Assembly (NCBI RefSeq): GCF_038051945.1
Contig: NZ_CP150302.1
Location: forward strand, 6,572,001-6,636,000
DNA: 64,000 bases
DNA from: Paenibacillus sp. FSL H3-0469
Lineage (GTDB): Bacteria; Bacillota; Bacilli; Paenibacillales; Paenibacillaceae
Direction: 5' to 3'
Shown here: positions 27,689 through 36,364 of the stretch, piece after piece
How the letters are laid out: the number at the start of each line of letters is the position of its first letter
Numbering within the stretch: the stretch's first letter is position 1
The notes under the pieces: generated by a model
Seen by the model: the letters and a program-made list of their open reading frames with translations, nothing else
The model's database searches: none
What the model was told of the DNA's origin: nothing
Made by a program: the position numbers and the translations under genes

Positions 27689-28366
27689 ATGCAAGCGAAA
27701 GAAGATTCAATCAAAGCGAGAAACCGGTTGTTAGCCACCAAGGTCATTAAAAATCTGCAAAGTAGAAAATTTGAAGCTTATTATTGTGACAACGCCATTG
27801 AAGCTGCAGAAAAGGCACTATCCTTAATTCCGGAACAGTCTTCGGTATCTTGGGGCGGGTCCGTCACGCTTGAGGAAATCGGGCTTCTTGACCGGGTACG
27901 TCATGGCAGCTATACCATCATTGATCGTGATACAGCGCAAACGATGGAGGAACGTTATGACCTCATGCGCCAATCTCTTTTGTGCGGCACTTATTTAACC
28001 AGCTTCAACGCCGTTAGTGAAGATGGGATACTGGTCAATATCGACAGTGTGGGCAACCGGGCGGCAGCGATTACTTTTGGACCGAGAAGTGTGGTTGCTG
28101 TCGTTGGGATGAATAAGGTGTGCAAGACCGCTGAAGACGCAGTGATCAGAGCCAGAACCTATGCCGCCCCCATTAACGCAAGCCGTTGTTCGAGTTCGTC
28201 CAGCCCATTCTTACATTCACCGCAAAAAACGCCCTGTCTGATCAATGGTGCATGCGCAGATTGTAAATCGGATGATTGTATCTGTTCTTACATCGTCGAA
28301 ACCAGAATGTGTAAGACAGCGGGGAGAATAAAGGTTATTATTGTTGGCGAATCTTTGGGATTTTGA
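27689..28366 (+). CDS. LUD-domain (DUF162, LutC/YkgG-like) protein
   Basis: 225 residues. Family features include SVSWGGSVTLEEIGL (about 50-65), ERYDLMRQSLLCGTYLTSFNAVSEDG and NIDSVGNRAAAITFGP, and a Cys-rich C-terminus (CLINGACADCKSDDCICSYI). Members of the LUD family take part in lactate utilisation or related redox steps. This stand-alone form has no LutA/LutB partners nearby, so its substrate is unknown. The start follows GGAGGAAGAACC. It is divergent from the Crp/Fnr regulator. Confidence 0.87.
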   Translation: MQAKEDSIKARNRLLATKVIKNLQSRKFEAYYCDNAIEAAEKALSLIPEQSSVSWGGSVTLEEIGLLDRVRHGSYTIIDRDTAQTMEERYDLMRQSLLCGTYLTSFNAVSEDGILVNIDSVGNRAAAITFGPRSVVAVVGMNKVCKTAEDAVIRARTYAAPINASRCSSSSSPFLHSPQKTPCLINGACADCKSDDCICSYIVETRMCKTAGRIKVIIVGESLGF

Positions 28367-28387
28367 ATTTTGAATAAGGATTAATAG

Positions 28388-28432
28388 CGGCTTTAGGGTA
28401 GGAGAATCTCATCTATCCCAAGCCGTTTTTTC
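28388..28432 (+). terminator. Rho-independent terminator after the LUD gene
   Basis: CGGCTTTAGGGTAG (28388-28401) pairs with CTATCCCAAGCCG (28413-28425) with one bulge and wobble pairs, followed by TTTTTTCTATTT. Confidence 0.8.
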
Positions 28433-28532
28433 TATTTGGTAGGAAAAGTTGTTCTAAAGTTAGACTGAATAGCAGACTCAGAATATACTGATAAGAGCAG
28501 CATTAGAAAAAAGTTCGGAGGCAACCATTCAA

Positions 28533-29159
28533 ATGACAACTGTGCGAAAACAACTGGAGCGGACGATAGATACAGAAGACAGAATAATCATGGCCCATTA
28601 CAATGAGTCAACAGTCCGGGTGTATCAGGCCTATAATCACAAAATTGCAGATGAGGTATCAGAGCTTGGGCAATTCGGGCCTTCTTTTAAAATTGATCGA
28701 ATGACTTGGATCAAGCCTTCTTTCTTATGGATGATGTACCGGTCGGGTTGGGCGACCAAAACGGATCAGGAGCGGATATTGGCGATTGATATCACCAGAG
28801 AGGGCTTCAATTATATTTTGTCACAGGTAGTCCTGTCCTCATATGACCCTGACTTGTATGCTTCCCAAGAGGAGTGGCAGACGAAGTTACAAGCTTCCCA
28901 AGTGAGATGTCAATGGGACCCGGATAGAGATATCCATGGGAACAAATTGCCGCGAAGAGCCATTCAGTTAGGTCTCAGGGGCGATATGGTGCATAAATAC
29001 ATCCACGAATGGATAGTAGAAATCAATGATATTACTGAGCTTGTAATCGATACCAGAGAGGCTATACAATCCGGGAAGTTCAGCACGGATCTGCTGCCGA
29101 AGGAGACCCCGTACTATGTGGAGGATGCTATTCAAAGAACTTTAGGGATACTTAAGTAA
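28533..29159 (+). CDS. DUF4291 family protein
   Basis: 208 residues with the family's conserved blocks: YNESTVRVYQAYN near residue 23, RMTWIKPSFLWMMYRSGWATK (about 54-74), VRCQWDPDRDIHGNKLPRRA (about 122-142) and IQLGLRG. There are no signal or membrane sequences. DUF4291 proteins are widespread but have no established biochemical role to my knowledge. The ribosome site CGGAGG lies about eleven bases before ATG. It appears to be a single-gene unit. Confidence 0.88.
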   Translation: MTTVRKQLERTIDTEDRIIMAHYNESTVRVYQAYNHKIADEVSELGQFGPSFKIDRMTWIKPSFLWMMYRSGWATKTDQERILAIDITREGFNYILSQVVLSSYDPDLYASQEEWQTKLQASQVRCQWDPDRDIHGNKLPRRAIQLGLRGDMVHKYIHEWIVEINDITELVIDTREAIQSGKFSTDLLPKETPYYVEDAIQRTLGILK

Positions 29160-29237
29160 AATTCTTATAGTTTTCATTTTAGGGGCTAGAAAAGTGAAAG
29201 TTATTAATGTTTAGGCAAGTTTAGAAATTTAAGTTAA

Positions 29238-29400
29238 GGGGAAGTGGCGGAGGGGAATTTTGGAACTGGAGGAGCGGTAGCGACCGCCTTTGTCACCGGA
29301 TTTCTACCTCTAAGAGCGTATAAAATCAAGAAATCTGGGGACAACAGCGGCCGGAAGTCCAAAACTTCTCTGGAGTCACGGCCAAACCCTAACCTAAAAT
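29238..29400. other. GC-rich structured intergenic element
   Basis: No convincing gene is present. The stretch contains several short inverted repeats, for example GCGGTAGCGACCGC (29274-29287) and a segment starting GCGGCCGGAAGTCC near 29347 that ends with GGAGTCACGGC near 29382. It differs in composition from its AT-rich flanks and may be a dispersed repeat or structured RNA; one window cannot show which. Confidence 0.35.
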
Positions 29401-29449
29401 CATTAGTTCAATCAATATACTGTAATTGCACAAAAGACAAGGAGAACCC

Positions 29450-30169
29450 ATGAACATTAGAGTGTTGATCGTAGAGGATGACCCGATGGTGGCGAAGTTT
29501 AACCGGCATTATCTGGAGCAGGTTGCGGGCTTTGAGTATGCGGGCTGGGCGGCGACAGGGGATGAGGCAATGACGATGCTGGAGAAGGAGCAGGTCGATC
29601 TGGTGCTGCTGGATATATATATGCCGCGTGTCAGCGGGCTGCAGCTGCTCTCTGCTCTGCGGGAGCAGGGGAGCAAGGTGGACATCATCGTGATCTCCGC
29701 CGCCAGCGACAATGCCAGCATCCGCAAGGCGCTGCAGAACGGGGCTGTGGATTATTTGATCAAGCCGTTCGAGTTTGCCCGGTTTCAGGCGGCCTTGTCG
29801 GCGTATCGTGAAGATTATAAGCTGATGCACAAGGAGCATCTCAGCCAGGAGCAGCTGGATAAGCTGCTGCGGCATTCGCTCGGGACGGAAGAGGAGAAGA
29901 ACGCTGCCCTGCCGCTGCCTAAAGGACTTGCCGAAGGCACACTGGAGAGCATCTGGAGCACGATTAACCGGCTGGAGAGCCCGGTATTCTCCACGGAGGA
30001 TATCAGCAGCCATGCGCCCATCTCGCGGATCTCAGTCCGCAAATATCTGGCTTTTCTGACGGAGGCAGGTATTCTGGAGATGGAGCTTAGCTATGGTGCG
30101 GTAGGCAGGCCGGTGTATATGTATAAGGTGAGGCCTGAAGGGCATGAACTTATCCGTAAATATCTATGA
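29450..30169 (+). CDS. Response regulator, CitB/DcuR-like
   Basis: 239 residues. The receiver domain has the acidic pair ED/D at 9-11, phospho-acceptor Asp55 (LVLLDIYMPR), and Lys104 (LIKPFE). The C-terminal half contains a helix-turn-helix of the CitB type (ISRISVRKYLAFLTEAGILE). These regulators control uptake or use of C4-dicarboxylates, citrate or malate together with DcuS/CitA-type kinases; such a kinase lies at 32959-34572. Start 29450 follows AAGGAGAACCC. The most likely targets are the two flavoprotein reductase genes nearby (inference). Confidence 0.92.
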   Translation: MNIRVLIVEDDPMVAKFNRHYLEQVAGFEYAGWAATGDEAMTMLEKEQVDLVLLDIYMPRVSGLQLLSALREQGSKVDIIVISAASDNASIRKALQNGAVDYLIKPFEFARFQAALSAYREDYKLMHKEHLSQEQLDKLLRHSLGTEEEKNAALPLPKGLAEGTLESIWSTINRLESPVFSTEDISSHAPISRISVRKYLAFLTEAGILEMELSYGAVGRPVYMYKVRPEGHELIRKYL

Positions 30170-30190
30170 GCGTTCTCTAAATAAAACGGA

Positions 30191-30233
30191 GTCACGGTTG
30201 TCCCAAGGCTGTCCCAGGCGTTCCATGACTCCA
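30191..30233 (+). terminator. Possible terminator hairpin after the response regulator
   Basis: GGAGTCACGG and CCATGACTCC pair with one mismatch around a loop of about 25 bases. There is no strong T-run, so the call is tentative. Confidence 0.35.
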
Positions 30234-30294
30234 TATAGCCGTCACAATAGCTGTGAAGGTTATTAAGCTATGCCATACATAAGCGTGCGCAGAA

Positions 30295-30753
30295 TCAATC
30301 GAAGGCCTGCTGCAGAGCCAGCGGACTGAACTCGTTAATGATTTTATAGGCTACCAGGTGCGGGTTGTTCATGTCATTGTCGTAGATAATCATGTGATGC
30401 TTGCCCTTCAAAATAATGTCGAACCGCTGCTTCCGGTCGGCCTGCACGATGGTAAGGTAATAGCTGTACTTGTTGTCTGTATTGACATTGCGGGCGGATT
30501 TCATCAGGCGGACACCAGAGAAATCATCGTAGATCCGCTTAATTGCTTCCGGATCGGTGATCACAATATCCTTCTGTTCACCGGGAACAGAAGACAGGCG
30601 GGTAATTTCCAGTGCAGCGATATCTTCCAGACGGATGGTTCGGGCAACTACTCTTTTGAATGAAGTATAGCGGCTTGCGGTGTAGCTCATCAGGGAGACA
30701 CCGGCTGCTGCCAGAACAGCACCGGCCAGCCAATATTTTTCGCTTTTTTCCAT
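30295..30753 (-). CDS. Membrane-anchored protein of unknown function
   Basis: 152 residues starting at ATG 30753 behind AGGAGGAGCAGAAACT. One N-terminal membrane helix (about 8-27) precedes an exposed domain with ADRKQRFDIILKGKHHMIIY and a FSPLALQQAFD end. The DITD/YYL pattern is reminiscent of small extracellular domains (DUF5301-like) in bacilli, but I cannot name it with certainty. It is divergent from the first reductase gene and sits inside the split two-component locus, facing the response regulator. Confidence 0.72.
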   Translation of the reverse strand: MEKSEKYWLAGAVLAAAGVSLMSYTASRYTSFKRVVARTIRLEDIAALEITRLSSVPGEQKDIVITDPEAIKRIYDDFSGVRLMKSARNVNTDNKYSYYLTIVQADRKQRFDIILKGKHHMIIYDNDMNNPHLVAYKIINEFSPLALQQAFD

Positions 30754-30831
30754 AGTTTCTGCTCCTCCTAGTGATACGGTTGTATAAGCTCCAATTATAA
30801 ATCTATAACCACATTCAAGCAAATTCACTAC

Positions 30832-30916
30832 CTTTATTTACTTTATCATTTCTTTAATTACTAAATATTCTAGTCGGGGCTCCTTCAGGTTATGATGATT
30901 GTGAAAATATGCACAA
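30832..30916 (+). promoter_or_regulatory. Promoter/regulatory region of the first flavocytochrome-type gene
   Basis: The direct repeats CTTTATTTAC (30832-30841) and CTTTAATTAC (30852-30861) lie upstream of TATGATGATTGTGAAAATAT (30891 onwards). A 26-base block at 30891-30916 is identical at 25 positions to 34659-34684, upstream of the second reductase. TATGAT could be the -10 element and the repeats binding sites for the response regulator. Confidence 0.6.
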
Positions 30917-30937
30917 TGACAATTGGAGGAGAACAGA

Positions 30938-32368
30938 ATGAACAGAAAGAGATGGGGAAGTCTGCTGGGCAAGGGGTTGTTGCTGGCAAGTCTGGTGGTA
31001 TTGCCTGCCTGTAACAGCACCAAAGGGGAGTCTACGGACATTGTAATTATCGGCGGCGGCGGAGCGGGGATGACCGCAGCACTTGAAGCACATAGCCAGG
31101 GAGCCAAGGTCATTCTGATAGAGAAAATGCCGATGCTTGGCGGCAACACCGTCCGCGCGGAAGGCGGGCTGAATGCGGCAGGAACACCCTATCAGGCAGC
31201 GGCTGGCATCAAAGACAGTCCGGAGCTGCATTTCGAGGATACCATGAAGGGCGGCAAGAATCTCAATAACCCGGATCTGGTCAGAACGCTTACGAACGGT
31301 GCAGCGGCTTCCGTGGAGTGGCTGAAGGAGAATGGAGCCGAGCTGTCTGAAGTGGGACGCGCAGGCGGGGCAAGCGTGAACCGGATTCACCGTCCGAAGG
31401 GCGGCGAGGCGGCCGGAAATTTCATCGTCGTTGCGCTGAAGAAGAAGCTGCAGGATGAGAAGATTGACGTAAGAATGCAGACGACAGCCAAAGAGATCGT
31501 CAAGAATGATGAGGGTGTAGTTACCGGAGTGAAGGTGACCGACAAGGAAGGCAAGGAGTACACGATCAATGCCAAATCTGTGATTCTGGCCGCCGGCGGT
31601 TTCGGAGCCAACATGGAGATGATCAAGGGCTACCAGCCGAAGCTGGAAGGGTTCTCCACCACTAACCAACCGGGCGCAACCGGCGATGGTACAACGATGG
31701 CAGAGAAGATCGGCGCCAAGCTGGTAGACATGAAAGAGATTCAGATTCACCCGACCACCATTCCGAATCAAGGCGTGCTGATCACGGAAGGTGTACGCGG
31801 AGACGGTGCAATTCTGGTCAATAGCGAAGGCAAACGATTCACCAATGAACTGCTGACCCGCGATGTCGTGTCCCAGAATATTCTGGCCCAGTCCGGCAAG
31901 GTAGCTTACCTGATCTTCAATGATGCGCTGCGTGCGAACCTGAAGGCAACCGAGGTTTACTTTGGAATGGATCTGGTCAAAGAAGCGGCAACACCTGAAG
32001 AATTGGCGGCACAGATCGGTGTAGACGGCAAAGCACTGGCGGATACACTGAATACGTATAATGGCTTCGTTGCTTCCGGTAAGGATACAGAGTTTGAACG
32101 GCCGGATCTTGAGCTGTCTTTTGAAAAGGGAAAATATTATGCAATTCAGGTAACACCGGGAATCCACCATACCATGGGCGGCGTAGCGATTAACACTCAG
32201 GCTCAGGTGCTGGATACCAAGGATCAGGTCATTGCCGGGCTGTATGCTGCGGGCGAAGTAACCGGCGGGGTACACGGCGCGAACCGTCTGGGCGGTAATG
32301 CACTGGCAGACATCACTACCTTCGGGCGGATTGCAGCAGATGAAGCTGTGAAGGCACTTAAGCAATAG
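30938..32368 (+). CDS. FAD-dependent fumarate reductase-like lipoprotein (flavocytochrome c family)
   Basis: 476 residues. A lipoprotein signal ends at LPAC (Cys25), giving a membrane-anchored extracellular flavoprotein. The FAD site is IVIIGGGGAGMTAALEA (about 35-52). Catalytic-type residues of the fumarate/urocanate reductase family are present: QIHPTT, EGVRGDGAIL, HHTMGGV and GANRLGGNAL. No heme CxxCH is present, so electrons must come from a partner, presumably the FMN-binding lipoprotein directly downstream. The substrate may be fumarate or another conjugated acid. Start 30938 follows GGAGGAGAAC. Confidence 0.9.
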   Translation: MNRKRWGSLLGKGLLLASLVVLPACNSTKGESTDIVIIGGGGAGMTAALEAHSQGAKVILIEKMPMLGGNTVRAEGGLNAAGTPYQAAAGIKDSPELHFEDTMKGGKNLNNPDLVRTLTNGAAASVEWLKENGAELSEVGRAGGASVNRIHRPKGGEAAGNFIVVALKKKLQDEKIDVRMQTTAKEIVKNDEGVVTGVKVTDKEGKEYTINAKSVILAAGGFGANMEMIKGYQPKLEGFSTTNQPGATGDGTTMAEKIGAKLVDMKEIQIHPTTIPNQGVLITEGVRGDGAILVNSEGKRFTNELLTRDVVSQNILAQSGKVAYLIFNDALRANLKATEVYFGMDLVKEAATPEELAAQIGVDGKALADTLNTYNGFVASGKDTEFERPDLELSFEKGKYYAIQVTPGIHHTMGGVAINTQAQVLDTKDQVIAGLYAAGEVTGGVHGANRLGGNALADITTFGRIAADEAVKALKQ

Positions 32369-32393
32369 GAACTTTCAGAGGGAGGAATTACTC

Positions 32394-32753
32394 ATGCACA
32401 AGTGGACAAAAACCTTGCTGTTCTCTGCCCTTGCGGCTGCAACAGTCCTTACGGCGGGATGCTCTTCATCTTCCGGCAAGTATGTGGACGGGACCTATGA
32501 TGGAACAGGCAAAGGGGTCAAGAGTGATATTAAAGTGGCGGTAGAAATCAAGGATGAGAAGATCGGCGCCATTACCGTACAGGAGCATAAGGAGACGCAG
32601 GCGATGATCGATGCGGCTGTAGAGAATACGATTCCTGAAATTATTGAAAAGCAAACCACAGAAGGCGTAGACGCCCTCTCCGGGGCTTCCGGCTCCAGCG
32701 GCGGGATTATTGAAGCGGTGACCCAGGCGCTGGAACAGGCCAAGAAGCAGTAA
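32394..32753 (+). CDS. FMN-binding domain lipoprotein
   Basis: 119 residues with lipobox LTAGC (Cys23) and one small FMN-binding domain. The motif LSGASGSSGG near residue 96 fits the ApbE-dependent covalent FMN attachment signature (SGAxxS/T). It begins 25 bases after the reductase gene behind GAGGGAGG. In related systems such a domain passes electrons from a membrane quinol or flavin carrier to the FAD reductase, so the two form an extracellular electron-transfer module. Confidence 0.88.
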   Translation: MHKWTKTLLFSALAAATVLTAGCSSSSGKYVDGTYDGTGKGVKSDIKVAVEIKDEKIGAITVQEHKETQAMIDAAVENTIPEIIEKQTTEGVDALSGASGSSGGIIEAVTQALEQAKKQ

Positions 32754-32799
32754 GCTATCATTCAATTGCTTATAAAAGAGTTGTGGTCATATCACCCGA

Positions 32800-32850
32800 G
32801 CAAGCCCAGCCCTCCTGTCTCCGGCAGAACGGCTGGGCTTGCTTCATTGT
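32800..32850 (+). terminator. Terminator after the FMN-binding gene
   Basis: GCAAGCCCAGCC pairs perfectly with GGCTGGGCTTGC around an 18-20 base loop and is followed by TTCATTGTTTC. Confidence 0.85.
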
Positions 32851-32958
32851 TTCATCCCCTAAGAAGCGATCCTCGGGAGTAGCTTTACAAATTCTGATTC
32901 AACTAATATAGTTCGAATGGTATAGGAACATGGGACATGAAGGGAGGTCTTCGCACCA

Positions 32959-34572
32959 GTGGCCAGGAAAAAAAACTACAGTCTGCGCACAATGATTGCC
33001 GTCATGGTGTCTGCCGTTGTCCTGCTGGTATTGCTGATTTTATATTTTATTTTCCGGAATCAGATTATTCCACAGACCCGGCAGGCGCTGGAGGATAAGG
33101 CGATTACGATTGCCCGTACTATCGCCCTGATTCCGCTGGTCTCGGAGGGGCTTAGTGAAGGCAACAGCAAGGAGATTCAGGACTACACCTCAAGGATCGC
33201 CCGCCGCAATGATATTATGTTCGTGGTAGTGACAGATATGAAGGGTATCCGCTATTCCCATCCGGATGCCTCGCTGGTCGGACTGCCCTTTGCGGGAGGC
33301 GGCCAGGAGATATCGCTGCGCGGAGGGGAGAGCATCTCCGAAGGGGCAGGGCCGCTCGGCAGATCATTGCGCGGCTTCGTGCCGGTCTATAACAACCGGG
33401 GACATCAGGTGGGTGTGGTCATTGCGGGTCTGTCCCTGGAGCGGGTCGAGCGGCTGGTCCTGCTGAATGAGTGGACGATTATTGCGATTCTGGTCTCGGG
33501 AGCCTTGCTTGGAGCGGGAGGAGCATTCATTCTGGCGGCCCAGATCAAGCGGATGGTGTTCGGGATGGAGCCGGAGGACATCTCCAAGCTGCTCCAGGAA
33601 CGCAGTGCGATGCTGGAATCCACGCGCGAGGGAATTATTGCCGTAGATCAACAGGCGCGGATTACCATCCTTAATATGGAGGCGCAGCGGCTTCTGAGGG
33701 CAGCGGGGATTGGCGGGAGCGCGATGAACCGGCAGATTGCCGAGTTTTGGCCGGAGCTGGGTCTGGAGCGGGTATTGGCTGAGGGAGAGGGAATACAGGA
33801 CCAGGAGCTGGAGCTGGGAGACAGCTCTTTATTAGTGAACAGCCTGCCAGTCCGGGTGAACGGTAACATTGTTGGCGCGATTGCCACCTTCCGGGATGAG
33901 ACCGAGCTGGCTGTGCTGGCGGAGAAGCTGTCGGGAGTCTCGGTCTATGCAGAAGCGCTGCGCTCCGGTGCCCACGAGTTCATGAACAAGCTGCATGTCA
34001 TTATGGGCATGACCCATATGGGCCTGTATGATGAGCTGCAGCAATATATTCTGGGAACGGTAAACAATTACCAGAAGGAGATCGGGGCGATCACGAGACA
34101 GATCAAGGACCCGGTGCTGGCCGGATTCCTGCTGGGCAAGCTGAGCCGGGCGCGCGAAGCGGGGATGGAGCTGGTGCTGACCGGAGACAGCTATCTGCCG
34201 GAGCCGGCTGATCCGCAGGTGATTCATGAACTGATTACGATTGCCGGCAATCTGCTGGATAATGCCCTGGAGGCGCTGGGGGAGCTCTGCGGGCAACCCG
34301 TGAAGCGGGTGGAGCTTGCTTTTCAATATGAAGAGGGGCGGCTGCTATGCGAGGTAAGCGATAACGGTCCGGGAATTCCGGCGGGACTCAAGGAGAAGAT
34401 CTTCGTTCAGGGGTACTCCTCCAAGGGGGAACAGCGGGGAATCGGCCTATATCTGGTGAAGAAAAGTGTAGACAAACTTGGGGGTCATCTTGAGCTTGCC
34501 GCCGGCTGCGGATCAGGTGCGCATTTTATCGTGGATGTGCCTTATGAGGTGAAGGAGGAGGAGGGCGTGTGA
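32959..34572 (+). CDS. Sensor histidine kinase, DcuS/CitA-like
   Basis: 537 residues. A first membrane helix (about 12-33), an extracytoplasmic PDC/Cache sensor (about 35-170), a second helix (about 173-197) and a cytoplasmic PAS domain (about 210-320) lead to the phospho-acceptor segment HEFMNKLHVIMG (His near 339) and an HATPase domain with NLLDNALEA, DNGPGIP and GIGLYLVKK. This layout is that of carboxylate-sensing kinases. The GTG start follows GGGAGGT about eleven bases upstream. Its partner is probably the regulator at 29450-30169, separated by three genes, an unusual split. Confidence 0.92.
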   Translation: MARKKNYSLRTMIAVMVSAVVLLVLLILYFIFRNQIIPQTRQALEDKAITIARTIALIPLVSEGLSEGNSKEIQDYTSRIARRNDIMFVVVTDMKGIRYSHPDASLVGLPFAGGGQEISLRGGESISEGAGPLGRSLRGFVPVYNNRGHQVGVVIAGLSLERVERLVLLNEWTIIAILVSGALLGAGGAFILAAQIKRMVFGMEPEDISKLLQERSAMLESTREGIIAVDQQARITILNMEAQRLLRAAGIGGSAMNRQIAEFWPELGLERVLAEGEGIQDQELELGDSSLLVNSLPVRVNGNIVGAIATFRDETELAVLAEKLSGVSVYAEALRSGAHEFMNKLHVIMGMTHMGLYDELQQYILGTVNNYQKEIGAITRQIKDPVLAGFLLGKLSRAREAGMELVLTGDSYLPEPADPQVIHELITIAGNLLDNALEALGELCGQPVKRVELAFQYEEGRLLCEVSDNGPGIPAGLKEKIFVQGYSSKGEQRGIGLYLVKKSVDKLGGHLELAAGCGSGAHFIVDVPYEVKEEEGV

Positions 34573-34598
34573 ACATTTAGGGTCCATACGCCTGGTTA

Positions 34599-34685
34599 CT
34601 TTAGTTACAAAACTCTTTAATAACTTACGGAAGGTTCCACAAACCGCTTCTTTGGCGCTATGATAATTGTGAAAATATGCACAAG
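34599..34685 (+). promoter_or_regulatory. Promoter/regulatory region of the second flavocytochrome-type gene
   Basis: The direct repeats CTTTAGTTAC (34599-34608) and CTTTAATAAC (34615-34624) precede the 26-base block 34659-34684 shared with the first reductase promoter (one difference). The same arrangement in two promoters suggests one regulator. Confidence 0.6.
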
Positions 34686-34699
34686 GGGGCACAACTCAC

Positions 34700-36259
34700 A
34701 TGAATAAGAGATTAACAGCGGCGCTTATCCTCATTCTCTCCGTGATGCTGGTGATTGCAGGCTGCGGAAACAACAATGCGGGCAACAGCAAGAATGAGAG
34801 CGAGGAAGCGGGCAGCACGGCTACAGAGCCGGCAGCAACCACTGCACCAACAGAGAAGGCAGAGGCCGTGTCGGGAGCATCCGAAGCGAGCTATACTCCG
34901 TACGATCAGTTAAAAGATAAATATGATATCGTCATCGTCGGCGCAGGCGGTGCGGGAATGTCTGCTGCGCTGGAAGCCAAAGCGGCCGGCATGAACCCGG
35001 TCATCTTAGAGAAAATGCCGGTAGCCGGCGGCAATACTACTAAATCCTCCTCGGGGATGAATGCCTCGCAGACCAAGTTCCAGAAAGAGCAGGGCATCGA
35101 AGACAGCAACGAACTATTCTATGAAGAGACCCTTAAGGGCGGACATGATACGAACAATAAGGAGCTGCTGCACTTCTTCGTGGATCAATCCGCAGGTGCC
35201 ATTGACTGGCTCGATTCCATCGGAATCCGCCTGAACAATATTACAATTACCGGCGGTATGAAGGAGAAGCGTACCCATCGTCCGGAGGACGGCTCGGCCG
35301 TGGGACAATATCTTGTAGCCGGACTTGTCCGCAATGTTCAGGAGCAGGGCATTCCGCTGTTCGTCAATGCGGATGTGAAGGAGCTTACGGTACAGGATGG
35401 TAAGGTGAACGGCGTGAAGGTGCTGTTCAACCAGGCCGATGACAAAACGATCAGCGCAGCAGCAGTTATTGTAACCACAGGCGGCTTCGGTGCCAACAAA
35501 GAGCTGATTGCCAAGGTTCGCCCGGATCTGCAAGGACTGGTAACGACCAACCAGATTGGCAGCACAGGCGACGGCATTGCTATGATTGAGAAGGTTGGCG
35601 GAACTACAGTCGACCTGGATCAGATTCAGGTTCACCCGACCGTACAGCAGGAGAAATCCTACCTGATCGGTGAAGCGGTCCGGGGCGAAGGAGCTATTCT
35701 TGTATCTGCTGAGGGTAAGCGCTTCGGCAATGAGATGGATACCCGTGACAAGGTGACGGCTTCCATTAATACACTTCCTGAGAAATCCGCTTATCTCGTG
35801 TTCGACGCCGGAGTGAAATCCCGTGTCAAGGCGGTAGATCAATACATCAAGATGGGTGTCGTCAAGACCGCAGATACCACCGAGGCACTGGCGGATCAGA
35901 TGAAGGTTCCGGCCGCTGCACTTAAAACTACCGTGGATACATGGAACAGTGCGGTGAAGAGTAAGTCGGATGCCGAGTTCGGCAGAACTACCGGTATGGA
36001 TAATGATCTGTCCGGTGCTCCGTATTATGCGATTCAGATCGGCCCTGGGATTCACTATACGATGGGCGGAGTGGTGATCAACACCAACACTGAGGTCTTG
36101 AACAAAGACGGCAAGGCGATTACGGGTCTGTTCGCGGCAGGAGAAGTGGTCGGCGGGCTGCACGGCGAGAACCGCATCGGCGGTAACTCGGTAGCCGAGA
36201 TTATTATCTTCGGACGGCAGGCAGGGATCAAGTCGGCTGAATTTGTAAAAGCGCAATAA
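34700..36259 (+). CDS. Second FAD-dependent fumarate reductase-like lipoprotein
   Basis: 519 residues with lipobox VIAGC (Cys22), a low-complexity Ser/Thr/Ala/Glu linker (about 25-65), the FAD site IVIVGAGGAGMSAALEAK, and the family's active-site segments QVHPTV, EAVRGEGAIL, HYTMGGV and ENRIGGNSVAEI. It is paralogous to the gene at 30938 but has a longer linker and no FMN-binding gene of its own. It may share the FMN lipoprotein or use a different acceptor. It is transcribed from its own promoter, which carries the shared block. Confidence 0.9.
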   Translation: MNKRLTAALILILSVMLVIAGCGNNNAGNSKNESEEAGSTATEPAATTAPTEKAEAVSGASEASYTPYDQLKDKYDIVIVGAGGAGMSAALEAKAAGMNPVILEKMPVAGGNTTKSSSGMNASQTKFQKEQGIEDSNELFYEETLKGGHDTNNKELLHFFVDQSAGAIDWLDSIGIRLNNITITGGMKEKRTHRPEDGSAVGQYLVAGLVRNVQEQGIPLFVNADVKELTVQDGKVNGVKVLFNQADDKTISAAAVIVTTGGFGANKELIAKVRPDLQGLVTTNQIGSTGDGIAMIEKVGGTTVDLDQIQVHPTVQQEKSYLIGEAVRGEGAILVSAEGKRFGNEMDTRDKVTASINTLPEKSAYLVFDAGVKSRVKAVDQYIKMGVVKTADTTEALADQMKVPAAALKTTVDTWNSAVKSKSDAEFGRTTGMDNDLSGAPYYAIQIGPGIHYTMGGVVINTNTEVLNKDGKAITGLFAAGEVVGGLHGENRIGGNSVAEIIIFGRQAGIKSAEFVKAQ

Positions 36260-36306
36260 GCTATTCTTCTTCTATATATCGTTAATTACCATAAGTGTTC
36301 AATCAC

Positions 36307-36355
36307 AAAAAGGGATGCTCCGCAGCCATCAGGCTATGCGGGCATCCCTTTCTAT
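36307..36355. terminator. Bidirectional terminator between convergent genes
   Basis: AAAGGGATGC and GCATCCCTTT form a perfect 10-base stem with an inner CCGCA/TGCGG extension, flanked by A-rich and T-rich sequence suitable for both strands. Confidence 0.85.
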
Positions 36356-36364
36356 GTTGCAGCT

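Noticed and set aside
29244..29453. 69-residue frame upstream of the response regulator
   Set aside because: It is encoded by the GC-rich intergenic block, has no ribosome site, and overlaps the regulator start.
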